The notes beneath the pieces are model-generated. The model saw nothing but the letters and a program-made list of their open reading frames with translations. It made no database searches and was not told the origin of the DNA. This document shows, piece after piece, positions 34,038-42,376 of a DNA stretch of 64,000 nt. The DNA is from Ilumatobacteraceae bacterium (GTDB lineage Bacteria; Actinomycetota; Acidimicrobiia; Acidimicrobiales; Ilumatobacteraceae), in contig JAJTFJ010000010.1 of the NCBI GenBank assembly GCA_021298435.1, forward strand, positions 93,916 through 157,915, read 5' to 3'. How positions within the stretch are numbered: the stretch's first letter is position 1; each line of letters begins with the position of its first letter. A program made the translations under genes and the position numbers.

Positions 34038-35969
34038 TTGCCGCACGAACGAACAGAGTGCGAACGTCGATGGGTTGACTTTCGCACGAATGGCGGAACA
34101 TTCGCTGTTGAGTTCCGCATCGGTCGCGCAACGGGCGAGGCAGTGTGGATCCAGATTTCTACACAACCCGTCATCGTCGACAACATCGTGACCGGATACG
34201 TCGGCACTGCTATTGATTGCACGTCTCTCGTTACGCAACGTCAACTCTCTGATCAACTTGTTGGCCTTCTTGATGTGTCCGGTGATGCAGTCATAGTTTT
34301 TGATCGTGTCGGCGAACTCGCTTTTGCTAACGACACTGCACGAACACTGATAGGTGTCACCGACCCAGGTGCTGGCCACGGCGATGTTGCTGCACGTGCA
34401 TTTATGCAAGCAGTGCGCGACCAACTTCCACGAGTGCTTCTCGATGCCGCACCTCCAGCAGGATCACCAAACCGATGGGAAGGCGAAATTGGTTTCCGCT
34501 CCCCTGATGGCATTGCCCGCATTCTCGAAGTCGTAGTTCAAGTTGTTCGCGATGCTGACGGAAGCGTGCACCACTGGGCCACCATTACTCGCGACATCAC
34601 CGAAGAACGCCAGACACAATCAGAACTCGCTCGTCAAGCAACACACGATGCGCTCACTGGATTGCCGAACCGAGTGCTCTTCGTGCGCAAGACAACAGAA
34701 GCTCTCGAGCGCAGTCGCACCACACACGCCACTGTGGCGGTTCTCTTTATTGACCTCGACAAACTCAAACACGTCAACGACACGATTGGTCACGCAGTGG
34801 GCGACCAACTCATTGTGTCCGTCTCGCGACGCCTCGCTGCAGCCACTCGCCCAAGCGACCTCGTAGCACGAATCAGTGGTGATGAATTCGTCGTGTTGTG
34901 CGAGGGATTGCTTGATGAGCAAGTGGCTCTTGATGTCGCCGAGCGAATTCGCACCTCCATCACAGGGCCATTAGTTCTGCAAGGTGTTGAGATTGAAGCC
35001 GGCGCAAGCGTGGGCGTTGCGATGTCAACACCTGAACTTCTTGCATCTGAATCAGCGGCAGATGCAGCGGTCACTCTTCTTCGTTCTGCCGATACTGCGA
35101 TGTATCGCGCAAAGCAACGAGGTCGCGGTCGCTCTGAGTTGTACAGCGAAGAGATGCGCACTGCAGCACGAGAGCGCTTGCAGTTGTCTTCTGAGTTAGA
35201 ACAAGCACTTGCTGCAAATCAGTTCAACGTTCTGTTCCAACCCATTGAGTCCGCACACACCGGCAGAGTTGTCGCTGCAGAAGCATTGTTGCGTTGGAAT
35301 CACCCCACGCGCGGTCTTCTTGCCCCTGCCGCCTTCCTCGATCTGGCAGATGAATCAGGGCTCATCGCCCCCATCGGAGATTGGGTCCTCGAACAAAGTG
35401 CTCACACCGTTGCCCAATGGATCAACGACGGCATCGTTGATCGATCCATGTCGATTCATGTCAACGCATCGCGCCGACAACTATCCGACATCACCTTTGT
35501 TGATCGTGCTCTCACCATTCTTCGCAACAATGGGCTCGAAGGTTCTCAACTTGTGTTTGAAACTTCTGAATCAAACCTTGTTGAGAACAACCCCTCTGTT
35601 CTCCGCACTGTGACTGCGCTGAAGCGTCAAGGTGTGCGTATTGCTGTCGACGACTTTGGTTCGGGATACTCATCGCTTGCGTCGCTGCGTACGTTCCCCG
35701 CAGACCTACTCAAACTCGATGGCACTTTGGTACGCGATGTAGGTCGCACCGATGGTGGCGACGACCCCATGGTGCGTTCACTGATTCAGTTGGCGCACTC
35801 TCTCAACTTGTTGGTCTGTGCCGAATGGGTGACAACAGAAGATCATGTGCAGCGCTTGAAGGTTCTGGGTTGCGATCTGTTGCAAGGCAACCGTATTGGC
35901 GAGCCCATCAACTCCACAGAGTTTTCAGAAAAACTACGTCGTCGAGTTAGTCAACAACTGGAGCAGTAG
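34038..35969 (+). CDS. PAS-PAS-GGDEF-EAL cyclic-di-GMP signalling protein (start unresolved)
   Basis: The coordinates give the first canonical start (TTG), 643 residues, but coding continues upstream in frame to about 33880: LPIGVFETDTNCRLLTGNEA is the first half of a PAS domain whose second half follows the TTG. No ATG, GTG or TTG occurs in that stretch. Domains: PAS 1 (to about 65), PAS 2 (about 76-180), a diguanylate cyclase with SGDEF signature near 285 (active-type variant of GGDEF), and an EAL phosphodiesterase with EALLRW, DDFGSGYSSL, and QGNRIGEP. In the EAL loop the usual AEGVET reads AEWVTT, so activity may be altered. No membrane segment is seen. The end overlaps the convergent LCP gene by 23 bases. 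Confidence 0.85.
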   Translation: MPHERTECERRWVDFRTNGGTFAVEFRIGRATGEAVWIQISTQPVIVDNIVTGYVGTAIDCTSLVTQRQLSDQLVGLLDVSGDAVIVFDRVGELAFANDTARTLIGVTDPGAGHGDVAARAFMQAVRDQLPRVLLDAAPPAGSPNRWEGEIGFRSPDGIARILEVVVQVVRDADGSVHHWATITRDITEERQTQSELARQATHDALTGLPNRVLFVRKTTEALERSRTTHATVAVLFIDLDKLKHVNDTIGHAVGDQLIVSVSRRLAAATRPSDLVARISGDEFVVLCEGLLDEQVALDVAERIRTSITGPLVLQGVEIEAGASVGVAMSTPELLASESAADAAVTLLRSADTAMYRAKQRGRGRSELYSEEMRTAARERLQLSSELEQALAANQFNVLFQPIESAHTGRVVAAEALLRWNHPTRGLLAPAAFLDLADESGLIAPIGDWVLEQSAHTVAQWINDGIVDRSMSIHVNASRRQLSDITFVDRALTILRNNGLEGSQLVFETSESNLVENNPSVLRTVTALKRQGVRIAVDDFGSGYSSLASLRTFPADLLKLDGTLVRDVGRTDGGDDPMVRSLIQLAHSLNLLVCAEWVTTEDHVQRLKVLGCDLLQGNRIGEPINSTEFSEKLRRRVSQQLEQ

Positions 35970-36933
35970 CAAGGCCTGCAAAAAATGCAAGCAGTGGCTG
36001 AGCATCATTGTTCAAACTGAATGTGAACGACCCAGTCGACATATCGCTATCAACGGGCAGTGCATACGACTTCGCCGTGCCATCACCCATTGGCCGCAAC
36101 TTGCGCCCCAGATCAATCAGGTCGAGACCGTCATCAACCGACACAGCGGAAGCAAACGCGGTGAGCACTTTGCTTGTCTCCATCGGATTGCGCGCAAGAA
36201 ACAGAGCAGTGTCCTTCGCCAACATGGACATGAACGCACGCTGACGATTTCCTCGGCCAACGTCACCAGTCGGCTCTAGTTTCCACCGGCCGTCAACCTT
36301 TTCTTCCAGATGGCGAGCACGCGCATATCGCAACGCATCGGTGCCTGATTGAAGTTTGCAGGCTTTACGGCCAATAAAGAATCCGGTGTATTTGTCTCGC
36401 GAGGCTCTCGGAACACAAATACGGACACCGCCAATGGCATCAACTATTTCCTTGAACCCAGAAAAGTTCACTTCGACATAATGATGAATCGGAATGTTCA
36501 GAGCACGCTGCACTGTTCGAACCAGCACGTCGGGTCCACGTTGATAAGCAGAGTTGATCTTCTTGTACGTATTGGTATCGCCCATGCGCGCCCACAGGTC
36601 ACGCGGTATCGACATGGTTGACACACTGGAATCTTTTGTGTTCACGTGAACCACGATCATGGTGTCTGAGCGTTGCCCCGGACTTGCCGCTTCACTTCCG
36701 ACTACTGCGTAGTCTTCGTCGCCCGCGTCTGCACTTGCACGTGAGTCAGACCCAACGAGCAGATAGTTCTCAAAGCCATCAGAAGCCGGCGACAACATCG
36801 GAGTCACGACAGAAATACGACCCACCTGATCCATCTGGGAATTTGTTGCTCGAACAATTCCCAGCGCACCCGCAAGGCTTGTGACTAGCGCAATGGACTT
36901 GTGACTAATGCAATGGAAACAACAAGCATCCAA
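35947..36933 (-). CDS. LytR-CpsA-Psr (LCP) family protein, N-terminus frameshifted
   Basis: LCP proteins attach glycopolymers to peptidoglycan. The catalytic domain is intact: LLVGSDSR, RSDTMIVVHV, STMSIPRDLW, KINSAYQRG, GGVRICVPR and the Arg-rich LRYARARH. The N-terminus is not. A promoter-like TACCGT lies six bases before a GTG at 36977 that opens a good signal-anchor reading, RVTGAPRWMLVVSIALVTS, but this frame stops at 36887-36885 inside the second copy of a 20-bp tandem repeat. Removing one copy restores a 336-residue protein with anchor MLVVSIALVTSLAGALGIV. The present frame can only begin at TTG 36933 or later. It is a recent pseudogene, a phase-variable gene or an assembly error. Confidence 0.75.
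   Translation of the reverse strand: MDACCFHCISHKSIALVTSLAGALGIVRATNSQMDQVGRISVVTPMLSPASDGFENYLLVGSDSRASADAGDEDYAVVGSEAASPGQRSDTMIVVHVNTKDSSVSTMSIPRDLWARMGDTNTYKKINSAYQRGPDVLVRTVQRALNIPIHHYVEVNFSGFKEIVDAIGGVRICVPRASRDKYTGFFIGRKACKLQSGTDALRYARARHLEEKVDGRWKLEPTGDVGRGNRQRAFMSMLAKDTALFLARNPMETSKVLTAFASAVSVDDGLDLIDLGRKLRPMGDGTAKSYALPVDSDMSTGSFTFSLNNDAQPLLAFFAGLATAPVVD
36878..36917. repeat. 20-bp tandem duplication inside the LCP start region
   Basis: Two adjacent units, 36878-36897 and 36898-36917, match at 18 of 20 positions. The unit length is not a multiple of three and shifts the LCP reading frame. Confidence 0.9.
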
Positions 36934-36983
36934 CGGGGCGCACCCGTGACGCGTGAAATTCCATGGTCTGTCGGCACATCTCT

Positions 36984-36989
36984 ACGGTA
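36984..36989 (-). promoter_or_regulatory. Predicted -10 for the LCP gene
   Basis: TACCGT, six bases, then GTG at 36977. It lies just after the biotin ligase stop and argues that the intended LCP start is 36977. Confidence 0.5.
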
Positions 36990-36990
36990 C

Positions 36991-37737
36991 TCAGTCTGAT
37001 GCAGGGCGAAGATGCACCACATCAGCTGTGTCAATGCGATGGGTCACTGCGCATTCATCAAGAACAACAAGTCGCCCGTCTAGTTCGACACTCATCGCAC
37101 GACCAACGATGTCCTCACCATTTGGCATCTCCACTCGGACACGCGAACCGATGGTCGCAAGTTGCGAGACGTATTCAGCATTCATCTCTTCATCGGTCAG
37201 TGATAACAAACGATCGATTTCAGGCAACATCGCATGCAGGAATTCATCAGGAGTGATCTCGCGCGTCCAACCACTAGAGGCAAGCGATGCAGCATCGGGC
37301 GGTGCCCACCCCAGGTTGCATCCGATTCCCACCACGACAAATGGAATTTTCCCGTCCGAACCCACGGGTGCGGCCTGGGCCAAAATGCCCGCCAACTTAG
37401 AAGTCCCTACCAAGATGTCATTCGGCCACTTCAGAACCGCTGGCACCCCACAGCCCCGTGCCACCTGAGTGGCCGCGAGAGCAACAACCTGGGTGAGAAC
37501 GTGCAGTCGTGAGGGAACATCACGAAACAGCAGCGAGACGAGCAAATTGACCCCTTTGGGGGCTTCCCATGTGCGATCGAGGCGTCCGCGGCCTGCCGAT
37601 TGGTAGTCCGCCCTCAGAACGGTCCTGTCGGGGGCTCCTGCCGCCCCCTGAGCCAGCAAGTCGGCATTTGTGCTGCCAGTCTCCAAAACGGATGTGACAT
37701 GCCATTTCCCGGATTGGTTCGCATTGAGGTGGTCCAT
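36991..37737 (-). CDS. birA: Biotin--[carboxyl carrier protein] ligase
   Basis: 248 residues, without the N-terminal winged helix of E. coli BirA, so it is a ligase only. Motifs: GSTNADL near 22, the biotinyl-AMP loop GRGRLDRTWEAPKG near 49, KWPNDI near 104 and the C-terminal SH3-like domain from about 200. It attaches biotin to the carrier domain of acyl-CoA carboxylase, whose gene starts 19 bases away on the other strand. Predicted leaderless. Confidence 0.93.
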   Translation of the reverse strand: MDHLNANQSGKWHVTSVLETGSTNADLLAQGAAGAPDRTVLRADYQSAGRGRLDRTWEAPKGVNLLVSLLFRDVPSRLHVLTQVVALAATQVARGCGVPAVLKWPNDILVGTSKLAGILAQAAPVGSDGKIPFVVVGIGCNLGWAPPDAASLASSGWTREITPDEFLHAMLPEIDRLLSLTDEEMNAEYVSQLATIGSRVRVEMPNGEDIVGRAMSVELDGRLVVLDECAVTHRIDTADVVHLRPASD

Positions 37738-37743
37738 CAGGGC

Positions 37744-37749
37744 AAACTA
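37744..37749 (-). promoter_or_regulatory. Predicted -10 element for birA
   Basis: TAGTTT, six bases, then ATG at 37737. The whole divergent intergenic space is only 19 bases; the carboxylase side has only a degenerate hexamer (CAAACT, eight bases before its GTG). Confidence 0.55.
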
Positions 37750-37756
37750 GTCCCCT

Positions 37757-39520
37757 GTGCTGAAGAAAATCCTGATTGCCAACCGCGGAGAAATTGCTGT
37801 CCGTGTTATCCGTGCCGCTCGAGAGATGGGCATTGCCACCGTGGCGGTGTATTCCGAACTCGACCGCAATGCTCTCCATGTGCGTCTGGCCGATGAGGCC
37901 TATGCACTCGGAGGTCAAACCGCAGCCGAGAGTTACCTCAATACCGAGGCCATCTTGAAGGCCATCAAGGACAGTGGCGCCGACGGCGTGCACCCTGGCT
38001 ATGGCTTCTTCAGCGAGAACCCCGACTTCGCTCGTGCAATCACCGCAATGGGTGTTGCATTCATCGGACCACCGCCCGAAGCAATTGACGAAATGGGCGA
38101 CAAGGTCTCGAGCCGTAAAGCAGCACTTCGCGGCGGTGCACCGATCGTTCCGGGAACGACCGAGTTCTGTACCTCAGCACAAGAGATCATCGACTTTGGT
38201 CGACAGTTCGGCTGGCCAGTTGCCATCAAGGCTGCCTTTGGTGGTGGCGGACGCGGCATGAAAGTCGTACAGGCGGAAGCAGAAGTCCAGGAGGCAATGG
38301 ATTCCGCCCAGCGTGAAGCAAAGAACTTCTTTGGTCGTGACGAGATTTACGTTGAGCGCTACCTCACATGGCCGCGCCACATTGAAGTGCAGTTGGTCGG
38401 CGACAAGCAGGGCAATGTTGTGTGGGTATCAACCCGCGACTGCTCCGCACAGCGCCGTCACCAAAAGCTCGTCGAAGAAGCTCCAGCACCAGGCTTGCCC
38501 GACGGTGTTGAAGAGGCGATGGGCGCCGCAGCAGTCAAAGCGGCAAAGGCCGTTGGGTACTACAACGCTGGCACCGTCGAATTCATCTATCAAGACGGAG
38601 ACTTCTTCTTCCTCGAGATGAACACTCGTCTCCAGGTGGAGCACCCCGTCACCGAAGTCATCACGGGTATTGACCTTGTTGAATGGCAGATTCGTGTTGC
38701 ATCAGGTGAGTCATTGCCAATGACGCAAGAAGAAGTTCGTGCAGCACAACGTGGAGCTGCAATTGAAATTCGTATCAATGCAGAAAATCCAGCGGGCGGA
38801 AAGTTCCTTCCCTCCCCTGGTCCGATTACAAAGCTTGTCGCACCTGATGGTTTTGGTGTTCGTTTCGACGGTGGCTACGAGTCAGGCGACGAGATCAGCC
38901 AGTACTACGACAACTTGGTCGGCAAAGTCATCGTGTGGGGCAAGGATCGCCCCACCGCGATTGCTCGCACCATTCGTGCGCTGAAGGAAATGGTTGTTGA
39001 AGGCATCGCCACAACGATTCCTGCCGACATCGCAATTCTTGAGCATCCCGATTTCGCTGCAGTCACACACTCCACGAAGTGGGTCGAAGAAGTACTTGAT
39101 CTCTCCGGTGTCGATGCATCACCAGTTGCACCTGCTGCTGATGGCGATGCACCGCTCGTGCAGCGTCAGACCACAGTGGAAGTCAATGGACGCCGTTTCG
39201 ATGTGAAGTTGTGGGTTCCTGAATCAGCAGGTGTGGCAGCAGCTGGTCCAGCAAAGAAGAAGACTGCGCGTGCAGCATCTGGCTCTGGCGGCAGTGCTGG
39301 TGGCGGCAGCGGACAGATTGCAGTGCCGATGCAGGGAACAATCGTGAAGGTACTTGTCGAAGTTGGTCAAGCCGTTGAAGCAGGTCAGAGCGTTGTCGTT
39401 CTCGAAGCGATGAAGATGGAGAACCAGATCGAAGCCGACAAGAGCGGCACCATCAAGGCCATCAACGTCAAGCCAGGAGACACCGTTGGTGCTGGCGATG
39501 TCGTAGTTGTCATCGAGTAA
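37757..39520 (+). CDS. Acyl-CoA carboxylase alpha subunit (biotin carboxylase-BCCP)
   Basis: 587 residues, the AccA/AccBC-type fusion of actinobacteria. The biotin carboxylase part starts ILIANRGEIAVRVIRAARE, has the ATP-grasp glycine loop FGGGGRGMKVV near 170 and EMNTRLQVEHPVTE near 290. A Pro/Ala-Gly-rich linker (about 455-520) leads to the carrier domain with biotinylated Lys 553 in EAMKMEN. It carboxylates acetyl-, propionyl- or longer acyl-CoA together with a beta subunit not found here. It begins with GTG; the birA gene is divergent and adjacent. Confidence 0.94.
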   Translation: MLKKILIANRGEIAVRVIRAAREMGIATVAVYSELDRNALHVRLADEAYALGGQTAAESYLNTEAILKAIKDSGADGVHPGYGFFSENPDFARAITAMGVAFIGPPPEAIDEMGDKVSSRKAALRGGAPIVPGTTEFCTSAQEIIDFGRQFGWPVAIKAAFGGGGRGMKVVQAEAEVQEAMDSAQREAKNFFGRDEIYVERYLTWPRHIEVQLVGDKQGNVVWVSTRDCSAQRRHQKLVEEAPAPGLPDGVEEAMGAAAVKAAKAVGYYNAGTVEFIYQDGDFFFLEMNTRLQVEHPVTEVITGIDLVEWQIRVASGESLPMTQEEVRAAQRGAAIEIRINAENPAGGKFLPSPGPITKLVAPDGFGVRFDGGYESGDEISQYYDNLVGKVIVWGKDRPTAIARTIRALKEMVVEGIATTIPADIAILEHPDFAAVTHSTKWVEEVLDLSGVDASPVAPAADGDAPLVQRQTTVEVNGRRFDVKLWVPESAGVAAAGPAKKKTARAASGSGGSAGGGSGQIAVPMQGTIVKVLVEVGQAVEAGQSVVVLEAMKMENQIEADKSGTIKAINVKPGDTVGAGDVVVVIE

Positions 39521-39539
39521 CTATTAGTTCTTAGAACGC

Positions 39540-39571
39540 AAAAGCCGGCGGGGAAACTCGCCGGCTTTTTT
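39540..39571. terminator. Rho-independent terminator (bidirectional)
   Basis: An 11-bp perfect stem (39540-39550 with 39559-39569), eight-base loop, A-run before and T-run after. It ends the carboxylase gene and the convergent lpdA operon. Confidence 0.92.
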
Positions 39572-39582
39572 ATTACGTCGAT

Positions 39583-40950
39583 TTACTCTGCTGCTTCGGC
39601 AAGAGCCTCTGCAAGTGCCGGATGCACCATCAGACTCTCTTCGATGTCGGTCACTTTGAGATTCGCGGTCACAGCAAGTGCAATGACGCTGATGAGTTCT
39701 GCGGCATGACGACCGACAATGGACCCACCCAACACTTCGCCGGTTGCAGGGTCACTAATGATCTTGACGAATCCACGAGAGTCATTATTAATGAGAGCTT
39801 TTGCAGTTGATGAGAACGGAACCTTCGTGACACGAATCTTGCGACCAGATGCGAATGCTTCTGCTTCTGCAAGTCCAACATCTGCAATCTCTGGTTCAGT
39901 AAAGATTGCAGAGGCTGCCTTGTCGTAATCAAGGTGACGATGCGGTCCGCGTGGACCACCAACAATCTGCTCAGCCACTTTGCGGCCCTGCATCGAGGCA
40001 ACAGACGACAACGGCAACTTGCCACTGACGTCACCGGCTGCATAGATGTGCTCAATGTTGCTTTGACAATGACGATTGATGTTGACGTATCCGCCGTCCA
40101 TCTCCACGCCAATTTCTTCTAAGCCGAGTCCTTCTGTATTCGGAATTGACCCAATGGCAAATACTGCATGCGTAGTTTCCGAAACACGACCATCATCACA
40201 GATCACGCGCACGCCATTCTCTGTGCGTTCGAGACCAACCGCACGAGCTCCCTTGAACAACCGAACACCACGAGCGAGGAATGTGTCTTCCAGAACTGCA
40301 GCGACTTCGGGGTCCTTGCCGGGAAGGACTTGCTGACGGCTAACGACGAGAGTCACTTTTGCACCAAATGAAGCAAACATGTGAGCAAACTCCACACCCG
40401 TCACGCCTGAACCAATCACCGTGATGCTCTCTGGGAACACACGCGGCGGATAACAGTCGCGGGTTGTGAGCACTCGTTCGCCATCGGGCGTAACAAAATT
40501 TGGAACACGTGGACGCGTGCCTGTTGAAATCAAAATGTCGTCGGCAACGATGACCTGTGTGGAGCCATCCGCAACATCAACATGAACGGTCTTTTCATCA
40601 AGCAGACGTGCCGAACCGTTGATGATGGTGACGCCTTGGCTTTTCAATAAGCGGCTGACATCACTCGACAACTGATTCTTGATGTCTTCCACACGGACGG
40701 TCAATGCAGCAACATCGATTTCTGCATCGCGATTCTCAAGACCCATGCCGCTCAAGCTTTCGGTGAAACTCATGGCACCGCCAGTGGCGATCATGGTCTT
40801 TGATGGCACACAGTCGAGAAGATGGGCCGCACCGCCGATGATTTCGCGCTCCACAAGGACAACTTCGACGCCTTTGCGAGCTGCAGAACTCGCTGCTGCA
40901 TGGCCAGCAGGTCCACCGCCAATAATGACCAGTTTCTTCTTTGTGTTCAC
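39583..40950 (-). CDS. LpdA-type NAD(P)H-quinone reductase flavoprotein
   Basis: 455 residues of the pyridine nucleotide-disulfide oxidoreductase fold: FAD motif GGGPAGHAAA near 11, NAD motif GSGVTGVEFA near 188, GDVSGKLPL near 311. At the redox site, GGAAHLLDCVPSKT keeps only the second of the two usual cysteines, and the C-terminal His-Glu pair is altered (VHPALAEAL). This pattern matches mycobacterial LpdA (Rv3303c), a quinone reductase and not a lipoamide dehydrogenase. Its GTG overlaps the stop of the upstream carboxypeptidase gene by four bases. Confidence 0.85.
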   Translation of the reverse strand: MNTKKKLVIIGGGPAGHAAASSAARKGVEVVLVEREIIGGAAHLLDCVPSKTMIATGGAMSFTESLSGMGLENRDAEIDVAALTVRVEDIKNQLSSDVSRLLKSQGVTIINGSARLLDEKTVHVDVADGSTQVIVADDILISTGTRPRVPNFVTPDGERVLTTRDCYPPRVFPESITVIGSGVTGVEFAHMFASFGAKVTLVVSRQQVLPGKDPEVAAVLEDTFLARGVRLFKGARAVGLERTENGVRVICDDGRVSETTHAVFAIGSIPNTEGLGLEEIGVEMDGGYVNINRHCQSNIEHIYAAGDVSGKLPLSSVASMQGRKVAEQIVGGPRGPHRHLDYDKAASAIFTEPEIADVGLAEAEAFASGRKIRVTKVPFSSTAKALINNDSRGFVKIISDPATGEVLGGSIVGRHAAELISVIALAVTANLKVTDIEESLMVHPALAEALAEAAE

Positions 40951-42311
40951 GTTGTAGAGGTTACTGGCAAGGTTGTGGGGGCACTAGACGTTGTAGAACT
41001 CGATGAACTAGTTGTCGTTGTCGTTGAATCCGTCGTCGTCGTCGTGGACGTCGTCGTGGTCGTAGTTGTCGTCGTTACGGCACCAAAAACAGGCAAAGTG
41101 GTGCTGGGCACCGCAACCTTGTTGGGGCAATAGCGCGATGGGTAGCCAATCCGGTCTCGCGGCTCCCCCACATATTCAAAGTGCATTCCGTCAGATGGCC
41201 AATAGTTACCACCCCACGCGAATCCCCACTTCCGAAAGATTCGAACAATGCGACAGTCTAATTGAGGAACTGCCCACTGGGCATTGGTCGTGGTGTTGAT
41301 ATCGAGCGCCATCCCATATGCATGGCGAGACGGCGCGCCGAATGTTCCAGCAAGCCGGTTGTACCGAGCCGTGTAACACCCGCCGTATCGATTGCTATTT
41401 CGTAGATCAATTTTTGACGCAAGGCCGGACTTCTTTATCTCTGTCAGCGCATTCTGAATTGCATCAACGACAACTTTGTGGCAGTTGTTGCGCAAGCCAA
41501 TAGATGTGAATCGATGGGAAAACAAGATGTTCTGATACAGCCACGCTGTCTCAATCTGAATTCCAGAACCACCAGTCGGTCGAAAAGCAAATTCACCCAA
41601 CAACTTCTTGACAGATGATGTCCCCAAAGTTCCATCGGGATTCTCACGGTCCCACGACGTGCGCAATCGAAGAGAGTCATTGATAACAAAACCCTTCGCA
41701 GCCAAAGCACCCAAGACAGCACTCGGTGATGGAATACCAGTGATCGTCACTCGCGCAATACTCATCGCCCCGAGAACCGCCGCAGATTCGGCTGATACAA
41801 ACAGATCGCCATAATCAACAAAATCATTCGGAACAATGGCGGCAATCACAAACTCCCGCTTTCGAAACTTATTGTCTCGCAGTGTCAATACATCCCCCGC
41901 CTTGGCTTTGCGAACCAATGCTGACCGTTCCCCCATCAGGACTGTGCCCGGACGAGCCAAATCTGCAAGGACATCTCCCCCAACAGTGCGTAGAAATTCC
42001 TCTGGGGCAACCATGGTGGCCATCGGGATCCGCCAACCATTTCCCAGACGTGTGATGTCAACACCATCGCGAACATGAGACGTCAGACCAACTGTTGGAA
42101 ACTTCACGATGTGGCCGACCGCCCCTGAAGCGGCCACGGCGGACACAATTCTCCGGGCCTCCGTCGTGGACAAGGAACGAGCGCGCGATACCGACATGAC
42201 TGGCTGCAGATAGGTCTCAGGGATCTCGGTTGATGCATCAGCCGCAGGGGATGCGAACACAAACCACGAGAACAGCATCGCTGTTGCCACAATCAGTTTG
42301 TTCCATCGCAC
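40947..42311 (-). CDS. Secreted M15-family D-Ala-D-Ala carboxypeptidase-like protein with Thr/Ser tail
   Basis: 454 residues. A signal peptide (hydrophobic residues 6-24, cut after ADA) is followed by an uncharacterised region (30-250), the zinc peptidase domain with H330 and D337 in SRHAYGMALD and H377 in DGMHFEY, and a C-terminal tail of about 40 residues made almost only of Thr and Ser. The domain trims peptidoglycan peptides outside the cell. The tail has no LPxTG or membrane anchor; it may be a glycosylated wall-binding stretch. Start is GTG 42311, six bases after TACGGT. It is coupled to lpdA. Confidence 0.85.
   Translation of the reverse strand: MRWNKLIVATAMLFSWFVFASPAADASTEIPETYLQPVMSVSRARSLSTTEARRIVSAVAASGAVGHIVKFPTVGLTSHVRDGVDITRLGNGWRIPMATMVAPEEFLRTVGGDVLADLARPGTVLMGERSALVRKAKAGDVLTLRDNKFRKREFVIAAIVPNDFVDYGDLFVSAESAAVLGAMSIARVTITGIPSPSAVLGALAAKGFVINDSLRLRTSWDRENPDGTLGTSSVKKLLGEFAFRPTGGSGIQIETAWLYQNILFSHRFTSIGLRNNCHKVVVDAIQNALTEIKKSGLASKIDLRNSNRYGGCYTARYNRLAGTFGAPSRHAYGMALDINTTTNAQWAVPQLDCRIVRIFRKWGFAWGGNYWPSDGMHFEYVGEPRDRIGYPSRYCPNKVAVPSTTLPVFGAVTTTTTTTTTSTTTTTDSTTTTTSSSSSTTSSAPTTLPVTSTT
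41008..41080. repeat. Trinucleotide-rich repeat coding the Thr/Ser tail
   Basis: Imperfect GTC/GTT/GTA repeats on the + strand, read as Thr and Ser codons on the other strand. Length could vary by slippage in steps that keep the frame. Confidence 0.75.
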
Positions 42312-42317
42312 TCTTCG

Positions 42318-42323
42318 ACCGTA
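42318..42323 (-). promoter_or_regulatory. Predicted -10 element, leaderless start at 42311
   Basis: TACGGT, six bases, then GTG. Confidence 0.6.
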
Positions 42324-42376
42324 GTGGACGAATGGCTTCCTCCGTGGACGCCTTTAGCAACTACCGTAGGAGTCCT

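Noticed and set aside
36878..36917. CRISPR-like direct repeats
   Set aside because: Two adjacent units without spacers are a tandem duplication, not an array.
41008..41080. Satellite or regulatory repeat
   Set aside because: It is explained by Thr/Ser codons of the carboxypeptidase tail.
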